A stretch of 64,000 bases of DNA from Mucilaginibacter sp. (GCF_025359345.1 NZ_JANYGQ010000033.1:124001-188000); one strand, 5' to 3'; shown: positions 7,551-16,882, counted from the first letter of the stretch. Notes: generated from the letters alone by a model not told the origin. Numbers and translations: made by a program.

Positions 7551-10040
7551 TTACCACACGGCTTTTACCTGTTCGCGCATTCCCTCAAACTTTACTGTAG
7601 GGTCTTTTTCGCCGGGTGCGTTTACGAAGTGGGTAAAACGGCTGCGTAGTGCCGGATTGTTTACAACTTCTTTCCATTCACAATGGAAGCTGTCAACCAG
7701 CAATTGCATTTCTTCTTCCAACTGCTCCGCTATGCCCAAGCTGTCATTTATTATTACATTTTTCAGGTAGCTCATGCCGCCTTCCATTTTATTTAACCAC
7801 GTAGCAGTACGTGTAAGCGGGTCAGCGGTTTTAATATAAAACATCAGGAAGCGGTCGAGGTATTTGATCAGTGTTTTGCTGTCGATATCGGCTGCCAATA
7901 GTTGTGCGTGTTGTGGTTTGGAGCCGCCGTTGCCGCATATGTAAAGGTTCCAGCCCTTTTCGGTGGCTATAATGCCAAAATCTTTGCTTTGTGCCTCGGC
8001 GCATTCGCGGATACAGCCACTTACCCCGCCTTTTAACTTATGCGGAGATCGTAAACCTTTATACCGTTCTTCTATCTCAATTGCAAATGATACACTATCG
8101 TGCAAGCCGAACCTGCACCAGGTGCTGCCCACGCAGCTTTTAACTGTACGCAGGGCTTTGCCATAAGCATGGCCGCTTTCAAATCCTGCATCAATCAACT
8201 CCTCCCAAATCAGCGGCAGATCGCTTACGTGTGCGCCGAACAGGTCGATACGCTGGCCGCCGGTTATTTTAGTGTAAAGTCCGTATTTCTGGGCTACCTG
8301 GCCTATTGTTATTAATTTTTCAGGTGTAATTTCGCCGCCGGGTATCCGCGGCACTACTGAATAAGTGCCACCCTTTTGAATGTTGGCCAGGTACCGGTCG
8401 TTGCTGTCCTGGATAGTATCCTGCTTAACAATCAGGTCGTTCCACAGGCTTGAGAGGATGCTGGCCACTAATGGTTTGCAGGTTTCGCAGCCATCGCCTT
8501 TGCCAAAATGGTCGAGTACAAGATCATAGTTTTTTAGTTTGTTGATCTTCACCAAATCATACAGCTCCTGCCGCGAGTAATCGAAGTGCTCGCACACCAC
8601 ATTTTTAATATACTGACCGTTGGCTTTCATGGTGCCCGCAAGTAAATCTTTCACCATTGGCATGCAGCCACCGCAGCCTGTGCCGGCTTTTGTGCATTTC
8701 TTTATGGTATCCAAACTCGTTGCGCCATCGTTAACCACGCCACAGATCGTGCCTTTGCTCACTGCCTCGCACGAGCATATTAATGCATCATCGGGCAAAC
8801 TCATCACGCCGGCACCCTCGCTTTGTTCGCCACCGCGCAATCCCAGTATCATATCTTCGGGGTTAGGCGGCAGGGCGATTTTATTATTTACTGTTTGCAG
8901 CAGCATGTTATAGGCATCGGCATCGCCAACCAGGATGCCGCCCAAAAGGAGTTTGCCGTCATTGCTGATATTAATGCGTTTGTAAACACCCTTGTGTGTA
9001 TCCTCAAACACAATGGTGCGGCAAGCCGGTTCAGCAATAAAGGCATCCCCAAAACTAGCTACATCTACGCCTATCAGCTTTAGCTTGGTACTCATATCGA
9101 AACTATGGAAAGCCTTGTCAGTACCAATTAATTGCGCGACTACTACTTCAGCCATTTCATAGCCGGGGGCAACAAGTCCATAAATCATATCGTCAAACAG
9201 CGCGCATTCGCCTATTGAAAAAATGGAGTCGTCGCTGGTTTGCATGCGTTCATTCACCATAATGCCGCCACGGGTGCCTACCTGTAGGCCGGCCAGCTTT
9301 GCCAGTTCATCACGAGGGCGGATGCCCGCCGATATCACCAGCATGTCTACAGCCAATAACGTATCGTCATTAAATTGGAGCGCTTCTATTTTATGGTCGC
9401 CGGCAATGCGAGCGGTGCTTTTATTTAAGTGGATGTTTAAGCCCAGGGCGCTCAGCTTCGACTGCAGCATGGCGCTGCCCGCAGCGTCAATTTGCCGGGG
9501 CATTAAGCGGGGGGCAAATTCAATTACGTGTGTTTGTTTGATGTCAAGGTCAATTAATGCTTTAGCTGCTTCCAGGCCCAAAAGCCCGCCGCCCATCACC
9601 GCTCCATTTTTAGCGTTGAAAGCATAAGCTTTTATCAGCTCGAGATCTTCGATGGTGCGATAAACAAACACGCCTTCTTTTTCGATGCCCGGAATGTCGG
9701 GCACAAAGGCCGACGAGCCAGTGGCCAGTACCAGGTAATCGTATCCGAGGGTTACACCTTTTAAAGAGTGGATAGTTTTGTTTGCGCGATTTATTTCCTG
9801 GATAGGATCGTCGAGGTGCAGTTGAATATCGTGATCGGCATACCATGATGCGGATGACATGGATAAGTCGTCTGCGGATTTACCGGCGAAATATTCGCTC
9901 AGGTGCACACGGTCGTAGGCGCGGCGCGGTTCTTCGCCAAAAACAATAATATTAAAGGCTGACGATTTAGCTACCAGTTTTTCGCAAAACTTGTATCCTA
10001 CCATACCGTTGCCAACAACTATAATGGTTGGTTTTGACAT
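7551..10040 (-). CDS. nirB: Nitrite reductase [NAD(P)H] large subunit
   Basis: Cytoplasmic enzyme of 829 residues reducing nitrite to ammonium with six electrons. Domains in order: FAD/NAD(P) Rossmann domain (IVVGNGMVGYKFCEKL at the start, VMGGGLLGLEAA near 150); BFD-type [2Fe-2S] cysteines CSCEAV near 423 and CGGCMP near 457, with another GDGCETCKP near 515; ferredoxin-like half domain (GGTYSVVPRIPGGEITPE); and the siroheme/[4Fe-4S] domain with CVGSTWC (C-x5-C, about 634-640) and CIREC (C-x3-C, about 674-678). All four cluster ligands are present. Siroheme would come from the divergent cobA. The upstream region has a -7 box. Confidence 0.96.
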   Translation of the reverse strand: MSKPTIIVVGNGMVGYKFCEKLVAKSSAFNIIVFGEEPRRAYDRVHLSEYFAGKSADDLSMSSASWYADHDIQLHLDDPIQEINRANKTIHSLKGVTLGYDYLVLATGSSAFVPDIPGIEKEGVFVYRTIEDLELIKAYAFNAKNGAVMGGGLLGLEAAKALIDLDIKQTHVIEFAPRLMPRQIDAAGSAMLQSKLSALGLNIHLNKSTARIAGDHKIEALQFNDDTLLAVDMLVISAGIRPRDELAKLAGLQVGTRGGIMVNERMQTSDDSIFSIGECALFDDMIYGLVAPGYEMAEVVVAQLIGTDKAFHSFDMSTKLKLIGVDVASFGDAFIAEPACRTIVFEDTHKGVYKRINISNDGKLLLGGILVGDADAYNMLLQTVNNKIALPPNPEDMILGLRGGEQSEGAGVMSLPDDALICSCEAVSKGTICGVVNDGATSLDTIKKCTKAGTGCGGCMPMVKDLLAGTMKANGQYIKNVVCEHFDYSRQELYDLVKINKLKNYDLVLDHFGKGDGCETCKPLVASILSSLWNDLIVKQDTIQDSNDRYLANIQKGGTYSVVPRIPGGEITPEKLITIGQVAQKYGLYTKITGGQRIDLFGAHVSDLPLIWEELIDAGFESGHAYGKALRTVKSCVGSTWCRFGLHDSVSFAIEIEERYKGLRSPHKLKGGVSGCIRECAEAQSKDFGIIATEKGWNLYICGNGGSKPQHAQLLAADIDSKTLIKYLDRFLMFYIKTADPLTRTATWLNKMEGGMSYLKNVIINDSLGIAEQLEEEMQLLVDSFHCEWKEVVNNPALRSRFTHFVNAPGEKDPTVKFEGMREQVKAVW

Positions 10041-10347
10041 AACAGATCTTTTAAATGTTTAAGCAATTTTCTAACATAAACACATCTAATTTGCGACCAA
10101 ATGTATTTATAGTAACAATTATAACCATTTATCTGATTAAAATAACAACAGGCGATGTTAAATTTTAACTTTTTTCTTAATTGTTATGATATTTACAATA
10201 TTATATGGATATAAAACACAATTTTTATCAAATTTTTATTAAAAAAATCAGTTATAAATCCGAAATTTGATATCAACTATAAAAAATAGCTTTATATAAT
10301 TAATACAAAAGCTTTATTTATTTAATTTTTGACTTTTAACTACAAAA
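10041..10347. other. Divergent regulatory region between nirB and cobA
   Basis: 307 bp, very AT-rich. On the minus strand TACATTTG (10105-10098) matches the Bacteroidota -7 box TAnnTTTG, 58 bp before nirB; no matching TTTG is found about 20 bp further upstream, so the promoter may need an activator such as the nearby Crp/Fnr protein. A 10-bp palindrome TTGATATCAA lies at 10267-10276. No gene was seen. Confidence 0.6.
10098..10105 (-). promoter_or_regulatory. Candidate -7 promoter element for nirB
   Basis: Reads TACATTTG on the minus strand, an exact TAnnTTTG match, giving a leader of about 50 nt for nirB. The -33 TTTG partner is missing at the normal spacing. Confidence 0.5.
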
Positions 10348-11091
10348 ATGGCCGATAATCCCATAGTTCCTGAGTTGATTGTAATGGGCGCAGGTCCCGG
10401 TGATCCGGAATTGATAACTGTTAAAGGTCAGCGCATATTACGGCAGGCCGATGTGGTGCTTTACGACAACCTGGCCAATAAAGAGCTATTAAGCCTCACC
10501 AAAGCCGACTGCGAAACGATATATGTAGGTAAGCAGCCTTACGGCGAGTATACTACGCAAGAAGCTATACACGAAATGATAGCTCATTACGCTTTTGCAA
10601 AAGGCAGGGTAGTGAGGTTGAAGGGTGGCGACCCTTTTATATTTGGGCGGGGATATGAGGAGATTATTTATGCACGGAGTTTAGGCATTAAAACACAGTT
10701 TATCCCCGGTATCAGCAGTATGCAGGCAGTTGGGTTGGAAGATATACCGCTTACACACCGCTCGGTTAGTGAAGGGATATGGATAGTTACAGGGACAAAA
10801 AAAGACGGCGCCTTGTCGGCCGACCTGAAGCTGGCCATACAAAGCAAAGCGACGGTAGTGATCTATATGGGCATGAAAAAGCTCCAGGATATAGCACATA
10901 CTTATATTGAGTCCGGAAACGGCAATATCCCTGCCGCAATTATTCAACACGCTTCGCTTCCAAACCAAAAATCGGTGCGGGGGCTTGTTAAAGATTTGCC
11001 GGAAATGGCTGAAAGTAAGCATTTAACCTACCCTGCAATTATTATAATAGGAGAAGTAACCAACTTATACGAATTAAAAACAGAACAATGA
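10348..11091 (+). CDS. cobA: Uroporphyrinogen-III C-methyltransferase (siroheme synthesis)
   Basis: Cytoplasmic SAM-dependent enzyme of 247 residues that methylates uroporphyrinogen III to precorrin-2, the first step to siroheme. Family motifs are clear: VMGAGPGDPELITVKG at the N-terminus, YDNLANKELL, VRLKGGDPFIFGRG near 90, GISSMQAV and the C-terminal YPAIIIIGEV. Single-domain length, without the CysG dehydrogenase/chelatase part. It is divergent from nirB, which needs siroheme, and its last four bases overlap the start of the following small gene (ATGA). Confidence 0.95.
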   Translation: MADNPIVPELIVMGAGPGDPELITVKGQRILRQADVVLYDNLANKELLSLTKADCETIYVGKQPYGEYTTQEAIHEMIAHYAFAKGRVVRLKGGDPFIFGRGYEEIIYARSLGIKTQFIPGISSMQAVGLEDIPLTHRSVSEGIWIVTGTKKDGALSADLKLAIQSKATVVIYMGMKKLQDIAHTYIESGNGNIPAAIIQHASLPNQKSVRGLVKDLPEMAESKHLTYPAIIIIGEVTNLYELKTEQ

Positions 11092-11447
11092 AAATCAGGA
11101 TAAAAGGAAACTCGCTGCGGTACAGGCTCACGAGGAGTGATGTGGACAAATTTTTAACAGACGGATATATCGCAGAAACAACCGATTTTGGAATGCAAAC
11201 GCTTGAATATGCGCTTCAGCAAAACCGGCTTAATAATTTATCAGCGATTTTTGAAGGCAATAAAATAACGGTATTTATGCCTAAAACGATGGCGCAGGAA
11301 TGGTATGTAACTGATAGGGTAGGCTTCGAATGGAAGGACAACGGCTTGAATCTTTTAGTTGAAAAGGATTTTAAATGTTTAGACGAGGTGGCTGAGGATC
11401 AGAGCGATAATTATCCAAACCCGTTAGCAAAATTCAGTAAAGTATAA
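11088..11447 (+). CDS. Small conserved protein translationally coupled to cobA (DUF7009-like)
   Basis: 119 residues, starting inside the cobA stop (ATGA overlap), so the two are probably made together. No signal peptide, membrane segment or cysteine cluster; one Cys near the end. The beginning MKIRIKGNSLRYRLTRSDV is the type seen in a family of short uncharacterised Bacteroidota proteins that I associate, not firmly, with DUF7009. Position suggests a role in siroheme supply, nitrite reductase assembly or nitrate control, but nothing in the sequence shows a reaction. Confidence 0.82.
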   Translation: MKIRIKGNSLRYRLTRSDVDKFLTDGYIAETTDFGMQTLEYALQQNRLNNLSAIFEGNKITVFMPKTMAQEWYVTDRVGFEWKDNGLNLLVEKDFKCLDEVAEDQSDNYPNPLAKFSKV

Positions 11448-11449
11448 AA

Positions 11450-11478
11450 TTGCGATAATGAATTATTTTATCGTGCAA
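11450..11478 (-). terminator. Hairpin between two convergent genes
   Basis: TTGCGATAA (11450-11458) pairs with TTATC..GCAA (11468-11478) with a 2-nt bulge. On the minus strand it is followed by ATTTTAT, so it would end transcripts of the NTF2-like gene. Weak stem. Confidence 0.4.
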
Positions 11479-11502
11479 AAAAGACTCCTTGTTATAGTTT
11501 GA

Positions 11503-11868
11503 CTATTTGCCTGAATAATGGGCTCTGACAGCGGTGATTTTACCTTCGGCGGTAAGCTGCATAAATTCGGCGCTCATGGTATTGTTCACGCTTTCATAAA
11601 ACAAAACAACCGAACCGTGTCCCACCAGCACGTGGTGTAATTTAAACTCCAGGTCGGGGTAGGCAGCCAGTCCCTTGGTGAAATATTCCTTTAAAGTTTG
11701 CTTATCGGTTATCCGGCCTTCCGGATTGATATTTAGCTTCACAATAAGCGGTGAATAAAATTCTATCGCATCAGCATAATGGCTCATAATCACATTAAGG
11801 TTATGGCTGTTCCACGCAGTTACCCATTCGCGGGCAAAATCCTGGTAAAAGTTTTCGGGTGTTGTCAT
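11503..11868 (-). CDS. SnoaL/NTF2-like protein
   Basis: 121-residue cytoplasmic protein of the NTF2/SnoaL cone fold: N-terminal helix FAREWVTAWNSHNLNVIMSHYADA, then the strand pattern VKLNINPEGRITDKQTLKEYF and FKLHHVLVGHGSVVLFYES. Such proteins act as small isomerases, hydrolases or binding proteins; the substrate cannot be told. Single gene, convergent with the cobA pair. Confidence 0.8.
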   Translation of the reverse strand: MTTPENFYQDFAREWVTAWNSHNLNVIMSHYADAIEFYSPLIVKLNINPEGRITDKQTLKEYFTKGLAAYPDLEFKLHHVLVGHGSVVLFYESVNNTMSAEFMQLTAEGKITAVRAHYSGK

Positions 11869-11966
11869 CGGGCATTGGCATTTACATATATCAATACATA
11901 AAGAAAAGGAAATTTATATATATAACGATGATGCTTTTTTATGCTAACTTTTGGCGCTGAAAGCGA

Positions 11967-12788
11967 ATGGAAAATTTAAAGTTTCGAAAAGGTAGTGTAA
12001 AGTCGATCGACGGGGCGGAAATTGGGTATTATAGCCTTGGCAGTGGTCCCGGGTTGGTTGTAGTTCATGGATCATTACGCTCAGCTGCTGATTACGAAGT
12101 GCTTGGCGAAAGTTTAGCCGATACGTTCACAGTCCATATCGTTAACCGTCGTGGCAGGGGCAACAGCGGGCCGCAGGGTAATGATTACTCTTTTGAAAAG
12201 GAAGTTGCCGATGTTACCGCCGTATTAAAAGAGACAGGTTCATCATTATTATTTGGGCATAGCTATGGGGGCACCGTGGCATTGGAAGTTGCTTTAAATA
12301 ATTACCCACTGCAAAAACTGGCAGTTTATGAACCGGCAATATCGATTGAAAACTCCATCCCCATAAATACATTACCCAAAATTGAACAGGCTTTAAATTC
12401 GAAAGATTATAAAAAGGCGTTTGCCGGCATTATGAATGTAGTAAGTAATGGCACCATTCCTGAAAACCAGCTGCCTGATTTTGCGCTGGCAATGAGCCGT
12501 TACCCGATATGGCCCTACATTTGCTCGCTGCTTGAAACAGCTCCCGCTGAAATTATTGCTGTACACAACGCCGACAATAGCTATCTTAAATACAGCGCCA
12601 TCAAAATCCCCACATTGTTCTTAAATGGCAGCAAAAGCCCCCCTCAGCTTGCGATGCAAACAGCTATGTTTGCAGGTGAACTGCCCAATAGTAAGATAAT
12701 ACAAATTGAAGGTGCAAGACATAGCGGGCCTGACATAGATGCGCCGCTGGAGATAGCAAATGAGTTAAAGGGGGGGTTTAGGCACTAA
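11967..12788 (+). CDS. Alpha/beta hydrolase
   Basis: 273 residues with the alpha/beta hydrolase fold. The nucleophile elbow is GHSYGG, the oxyanion region VVHGSLRSA near residue 33, an RRGRGNSG loop follows strand 4, and the late GARHSGP provides the catalytic histidine. No signal peptide, so cytoplasmic. Substrate unknown. It appears to be a single gene; the downstream gene is on the other strand. Confidence 0.85.
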   Translation: MENLKFRKGSVKSIDGAEIGYYSLGSGPGLVVVHGSLRSAADYEVLGESLADTFTVHIVNRRGRGNSGPQGNDYSFEKEVADVTAVLKETGSSLLFGHSYGGTVALEVALNNYPLQKLAVYEPAISIENSIPINTLPKIEQALNSKDYKKAFAGIMNVVSNGTIPENQLPDFALAMSRYPIWPYICSLLETAPAEIIAVHNADNSYLKYSAIKIPTLFLNGSKSPPQLAMQTAMFAGELPNSKIIQIEGARHSGPDIDAPLEIANELKGGFRH

Positions 12789-12848
12789 CCTGAGTTGACG
12801 GAACGCAGCTAAAAATAAGTGTGCTACTAAAACAACTAAGCAGCTTAC

Positions 12849-13400
12849 CTATAACAAGCCTTTCTCAATAATCTCTATCGCCGTTTTCCACAAACTCTTA
12901 TCTCCGTCAACCATTCCTTTAAGCAGTAATTTCTTTTTTCTAAGATATTCTATTGCGTGCTCCTGGTCGTACTTTATCACCAATGGCATGTTATCAATCA
13001 GGTCGCAATATTTAACCGTTTGTGCGCCGGGGCTAATGGTCATCAATCGACGTGCTTCTTTTTCTTTACGCTCTATCCGGCTTAAGTCAGGATATGTGGA
13101 CGATTTGAAAATATCGGTAAGTTCCACAACGCGTACGGTAATATAATTCGCCTCCATATCGTTATACCCAAACCCCAGCAGGGCTTCGAATAGTTCATTA
13201 TGGGTTACTTGCGTATCTTCTAAAATATCATGGCAAAGACCAATTTCATAACCCATAAGGGTGACGGGCTTTGCCATTGCTGCCACAGCTTCCAGGTGAA
13301 TAAAGTAAGGGTCGCCGGTGTATCTCTTCGTTTGCCTCTTATGTTTTTTTGCAACCCATTGCGTGAGTAACTGAGCCGGCTCTTTTGTGCGATTGGTCAT
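12849..13400 (-). CDS. HD-domain phosphohydrolase (RelA/SpoT-type HD region)
   Basis: 183-residue cytoplasmic protein. It starts with AKKHKRQTKRYTGDPYFIHLEAVA, has CHDILEDT near residue 64 (the HD metal pair) and later VKYCDLIDNM, the order seen in the ppGpp-hydrolase HD domain and related small HD proteins. No synthetase, TGS or ACT domain, so it could be a small alarmone hydrolase or another nucleotide phosphohydrolase. It follows the DUF1543 gene after 14 bp and ends a three-gene operon. Confidence 0.8.
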   Translation of the reverse strand: MTNRTKEPAQLLTQWVAKKHKRQTKRYTGDPYFIHLEAVAAMAKPVTLMGYEIGLCHDILEDTQVTHNELFEALLGFGYNDMEANYITVRVVELTDIFKSSTYPDLSRIERKEKEARRLMTISPGAQTVKYCDLIDNMPLVIKYDQEHAIEYLRKKKLLLKGMVDGDKSLWKTAIEIIEKGLL

Positions 13401-13414
13401 ATCTTTTTTAATAT

Positions 13415-14002
13415 TTAACCGGCGTTTTCAATTTTATCCAGTTTAAAATAACCAAGATGAATCCGGTCTTCCTCCAAACCCGTAGCGGGTGTTAGCAAAA
13501 TATTGTAATTTTCTTTTAAACCAGGTGCCAGTATATCTTCCACACGGTAAATGTCGTCAACATCAATGCCATACTTTTCATCGATATGTGAACCGGCACC
13601 TTTAATAGTGTTGGTTTTAAAGAATACCGTTTTCTTTGCATGCTGAATTGCATGGGTCCGCTCTTCGTGAACGCTCAAAACAGTATAGTGCTGTTCCTCC
13701 AGTTTGCCAGACTGATATCCGCCCAGGTTGATAAAGAATAATTTTTTCTGCGATACTGCGAGATTCTCCTGCTTCAAAACCACTTTAACCGAGTGACCAT
13801 CTACCTGGGTTATTTCGCGCCACCCATCCAGGTGAATACTGTTTCCTGCTTCAGGCCAGAAAGCGCGGATTGAGGGCACAAGTTCTTTTAAACTCCCCGC
13901 AATACCAAAAAAATAATCATGTTGCTCTACATTCCTGTTTGGTGCTTTTGAGCCCAGCAACAACATGTACAATTTATATTCAGGCGGCTGTTGATGATTC
14001 AT
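13415..14002 (-). CDS. DUF1543-type protein
   Basis: 195 residues. The start KLYMLLLGSKAPNRNVEQHD and the next HDYFFGIAGSLKELVP match the DUF1543 pattern, a domain of unknown function; here it seems duplicated or extended, with a second half containing VLSVHEERTHAIQHAKK. No signal or membrane segment. The start overlaps the end of the upstream FAD-protein gene by 23 bp, so the two are probably coupled. Confidence 0.75.
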   Translation of the reverse strand: MNHQQPPEYKLYMLLLGSKAPNRNVEQHDYFFGIAGSLKELVPSIRAFWPEAGNSIHLDGWREITQVDGHSVKVVLKQENLAVSQKKLFFINLGGYQSGKLEEQHYTVLSVHEERTHAIQHAKKTVFFKTNTIKGAGSHIDEKYGIDVDDIYRVEDILAPGLKENYNILLTPATGLEEDRIHLGYFKLDKIENAG

Positions 14003-15728
14003 TTAGTGGTAATAGTGTTTTAGCAATGGTAGCCGATGCTTCTTCGCAAAAATCAAGACCCGAATAATCTGGGTTGTAACCCCCTATATACGGTACGGCC
14101 ATTATGTACACACGGTTATTAAAAGCGCCGTACCTGTCAACAACCTGGAAGTTGTCATTGATGGTTATACCGGGTACGTTTAAATAATACGCCCCGTCGA
14201 TATCCAATAACACATTCTTTCCATCGGCCATGGCTTTACGGCCTTCATCAGCCGATCTAAATTTAAGACGCGCCGGGCTAACGGTATCTTTGCTGATAAG
14301 CCCTTTAAACGGGAACTCTTCGAACGACAGATGAGGCTGGCCCACGCAATCAACAAAGGTATTAAAGTAAACTGATTGATTTTGCCCGGTTTCGTCTGAA
14401 TAATGATAAGTGGCGCCGCCTTTTTCTTCAGCTGTTACGCTGCTATCCTCGCCCACCTGGATAAGGTCAAGTACACCCGCCTGGTGCAGGGCCATTAGTT
14501 CCTCGCTGGAGCTTTGGGGGATATAGGCGATCACTATAGAAATTAATGGTATTAATGATTTTTGCAGCCGCTGCATATCCTCAGCAGATAAGTGTTTGGC
14601 CGGGTAATTTAAAGCGAAACTCAACACACCCAGCATTTCTTTCCAGTAAACTGACTCCCGTCGCCTGATTGATTTTTCCGCTTCAGCATATTCTGCCTTT
14701 AATAATTGGAAAGCATCCAGTCGTTCGCGCAGTTCCATCATGGAATCTACAAACTCCTCAACCCGCATATCTTTTATCTGTTGATAAAACTCAGGGTCTT
14801 TATTGCGGAATATCGCCTTAAAGTCGTTTTCAAAGATATAATCTAATGATAAAAAACCGTTGTTACCGGCTATGTGTGCCGCTATCTCTTCCCGGGTAAG
14901 CAACTTATCGTTCGACAAATGCGAATCTTCCAGATGAAAGCGCACTGCAGGGAGCATACCGTTACGGGTGTGCAATACCATTTTAAAATTTTGGCTATCT
15001 TCAGCAAGCTTATAAAAGAGCCGGCCGTTTTTATCCTTGTCAAATATTCCGTTATGGCGGGCCAGTGTGCGGATGGCATCTACAGCGGTGAGTGATGACC
15101 CCTTAATTGCAACCGGATGATTAAGCTTTAGCGCCAGCTTAACAGGAGGATAGGGTGAATCGAAATAGTTGGGCACCGTGCGTTCGTGTTTAACCGGCCA
15201 ATTATGGCCAGTACAAATTATTACCTTGTCGAATTCGAACCGGTCTTTCCGGCCAATTTCTACATAAGTGACTTCCTGGGCCGGGTAATCGATAATATCA
15301 GTTACCTCGCTTTTGTAATGCACCGTGAATTCAATTCCGGCCTCTTTTGCCTGCTTTTGCAGTACATCAAACTGCGCAGTAAGGTATTGCCCGAATAACA
15401 GCCGTGGTAAAACTTTGTATTCATTAAACCGTCCGGCGTCCATATGAAATTTGTTGAGTGTGTCTTTAGGTGCGGTTTTTATCCAATCGGCCAGTGGGGT
15501 AACCAGCGACGGAATTTCGTTGCCAGATACATTGGTGATGTGCTCGTCGTTGGCACCTTCGGCACTGTATGGCATACCAGCTCCCAGGCGTTGTTTTTTT
15601 TCAAATATGTCGATGGTGATGTCCGTCCTCCCGGATTCTACCAATCGTTTAAACATGAACAAGCCGCCAGGCCCCCCACCCAGTATGGCAATACGCTGTT
15701 TATTTTTCAAGCTTTTTAGAATATGCAC
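13980..15728 (-). CDS. FAD/NAD(P)-binding oxidoreductase-like protein
   Basis: 582-residue cytoplasmic flavoprotein. RIAILGGGPGGLFMFKRL at residues 12-30 is an FAD dinucleotide site; the following FEKKQRLGAGMPYS and a CTGHNWP segment near 170 match the NAD_binding_9 / FAD-NAD(P) group. Later FVDCVGQPHLSFEE and a C-terminal FCEEASATIA complete the fold. The reaction is unknown; relatives are annotated only as FAD/NAD(P)-binding proteins. First gene of an operon with the DUF1543 and HD proteins. Confidence 0.82.
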   Translation of the reverse strand: MHILKSLKNKQRIAILGGGPGGLFMFKRLVESGRTDITIDIFEKKQRLGAGMPYSAEGANDEHITNVSGNEIPSLVTPLADWIKTAPKDTLNKFHMDAGRFNEYKVLPRLLFGQYLTAQFDVLQKQAKEAGIEFTVHYKSEVTDIIDYPAQEVTYVEIGRKDRFEFDKVIICTGHNWPVKHERTVPNYFDSPYPPVKLALKLNHPVAIKGSSLTAVDAIRTLARHNGIFDKDKNGRLFYKLAEDSQNFKMVLHTRNGMLPAVRFHLEDSHLSNDKLLTREEIAAHIAGNNGFLSLDYIFENDFKAIFRNKDPEFYQQIKDMRVEEFVDSMMELRERLDAFQLLKAEYAEAEKSIRRRESVYWKEMLGVLSFALNYPAKHLSAEDMQRLQKSLIPLISIVIAYIPQSSSEELMALHQAGVLDLIQVGEDSSVTAEEKGGATYHYSDETGQNQSVYFNTFVDCVGQPHLSFEEFPFKGLISKDTVSPARLKFRSADEGRKAMADGKNVLLDIDGAYYLNVPGITINDNFQVVDRYGAFNNRVYIMAVPYIGGYNPDYSGLDFCEEASATIAKTLLPLNESSTAA

Positions 15729-15907
15729 CTATAACTTCTCGACGGGTACTTTTGTTTATAAAAATTGTCTGTCCTGAATTGTGTTCTCATTCCTGTTAAT
15801 TGAGACAGTATTTGACCTATATTGCGGTTAAAAGTCGCTTAGAATATCGTTTGGTATTGGATTTGTATTCCACCTGTCACATCTATTTAAAAACTAAAAC
15901 ATCAACC

Positions 15908-16063
15908 ATGAGATCACTACTGTACATTTTAGCTGTTATTCTTATAATAGGATGGGCTATCGGAACTTTTGCTTACGCAGCAGGTGGTATAATCCACATT
16001 TTATTGGTAATAGCGGTTATTTCGCTAATCCTGGGATTTTTGAGGCGGGATACTGTTGTATAA
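15908..16063 (+). CDS. lmo0937-like small membrane protein
   Basis: 51 residues with two hydrophobic segments (LLYILAVILIIGWAIGTF and IIHILLVIAVISLILGF) and a short basic tail RRD. This is the pattern of the lmo0937 family of tiny membrane proteins, often stress-induced; function unknown. I start at the ATG at 15908 because the longer reading from 15800 adds a non-membrane stretch unlike the family. A strong terminator follows. Confidence 0.85.
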   Translation: MRSLLYILAVILIIGWAIGTFAYAAGGIIHILLVIAVISLILGFLRRDTVV

Positions 16064-16100
16064 GCCCCAAAATATCCGGATAGATAAGTGAGGTGGAATA

Positions 16101-16130
16101 AAGCCCGGTCTGCAAATGCAGGCCGGGCTT
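16101..16130. terminator. Bidirectional terminator
   Basis: Nearly perfect stem from AAGCCCGG (16101) to CCGGGCTT (16130) with a small loop; ATTTTAT follows on plus and TTTATT on minus. It separates the small membrane gene from the convergent M24 gene. Confidence 0.8.
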
Positions 16131-16201
16131 ATTTTATAGTAATCAGGTTATAACAGACGCCGTTTGAAAACAACGCATTGTTCTTGTTTCAAATAAAGCA
16201 A

Positions 16202-16882
16202 CTATCGATATCCTATCATTTGCTCAAAAAAACCACCGATGCCCTTCGCTTTATCTACAAAGTGTATTTCCAAAATCCAGTGGCGGTCGTTACCCTGCGG
16301 GTCTTTACCAAGGATATCGGCATGGTTATCGGGATGTATATCAAGGCCCAGGTTGCCATCGCCCAACTGCTCGTGAGGGTAGGGCCCTACAATATGTCCA
16401 CCAATATCGCCTACGTATTCCCAGCCGTATTTGCGGGCCAGGTCGTGTAAATAAATAAAGAACTCTGCGCCGGTAAGGGAGCTTTGCGCATCATGCCAGG
16501 CTTTGGCATCATGCCAGGCGTCTTCAATATCTCTAAGTAACTTCAGCTTCAAGGGGTCGCTACCTATAATGTAGGTGCGGCCCAGGTCGGCCTCATAGCC
16601 TTCAAATATGGGGCCGAAGTCAACTATTACCAGGTCATTTTCCTGTATAACCAGGTCTGGTGGGTTGCCGCTGTAAGGCTGCATTGTGTTGATGCCGGCC
16701 CGCACAATTTTCTTATGCCAAAAGCTTTCAGTCCCGAAAAGCTCCTTTGCCAGTTTAACCACATCCTCAATCAATTCGCTTTCGCGTTTTCCCGGTCTTA
16801 TCAGGCCGCGTTTTTCGAGCGTGGCAAACAGTTCCTTTGCTTTTTGCTCGGCGATAGCCATTTTTTGTTTTACTTCGTTCAT
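16202..16882 (-). CDS. M24-family metallopeptidase (aminopeptidase P-like)
   Basis: 226 residues carrying the pita-bread catalytic domain only. Metal ligands are visible in order: VDFG and ADLGRTY (two Asp), GGHIVG (His), LEIHF (Glu) and FFEQM (Glu). It lacks the N-terminal domain of true aminopeptidase P, so the substrate is uncertain; Xaa-Pro dipeptide cleavage is the usual guess. No signal peptide. It lies 50 bp downstream of the isochorismatase gene on the same strand and may be co-transcribed. Confidence 0.82.
   Translation of the reverse strand: MNEVKQKMAIAEQKAKELFATLEKRGLIRPGKRESELIEDVVKLAKELFGTESFWHKKIVRAGINTMQPYSGNPPDLVIQENDLVIVDFGPIFEGYEADLGRTYIIGSDPLKLKLLRDIEDAWHDAKAWHDAQSSLTGAEFFIYLHDLARKYGWEYVGDIGGHIVGPYPHEQLGDGNLGLDIHPDNHADILGKDPQGNDRHWILEIHFVDKAKGIGGFFEQMIGYR

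Noticed and set aside
10267-10276. TTGATATCAA palindrome as an Fnr site
   Set aside because: Fnr sites need 4 bp between half sites; here there are none, so it is only noted as a palindrome.
15800-15907. Longer start for the small membrane protein
   Set aside because: Extra residues are not membrane-like and the family is about 50 residues.
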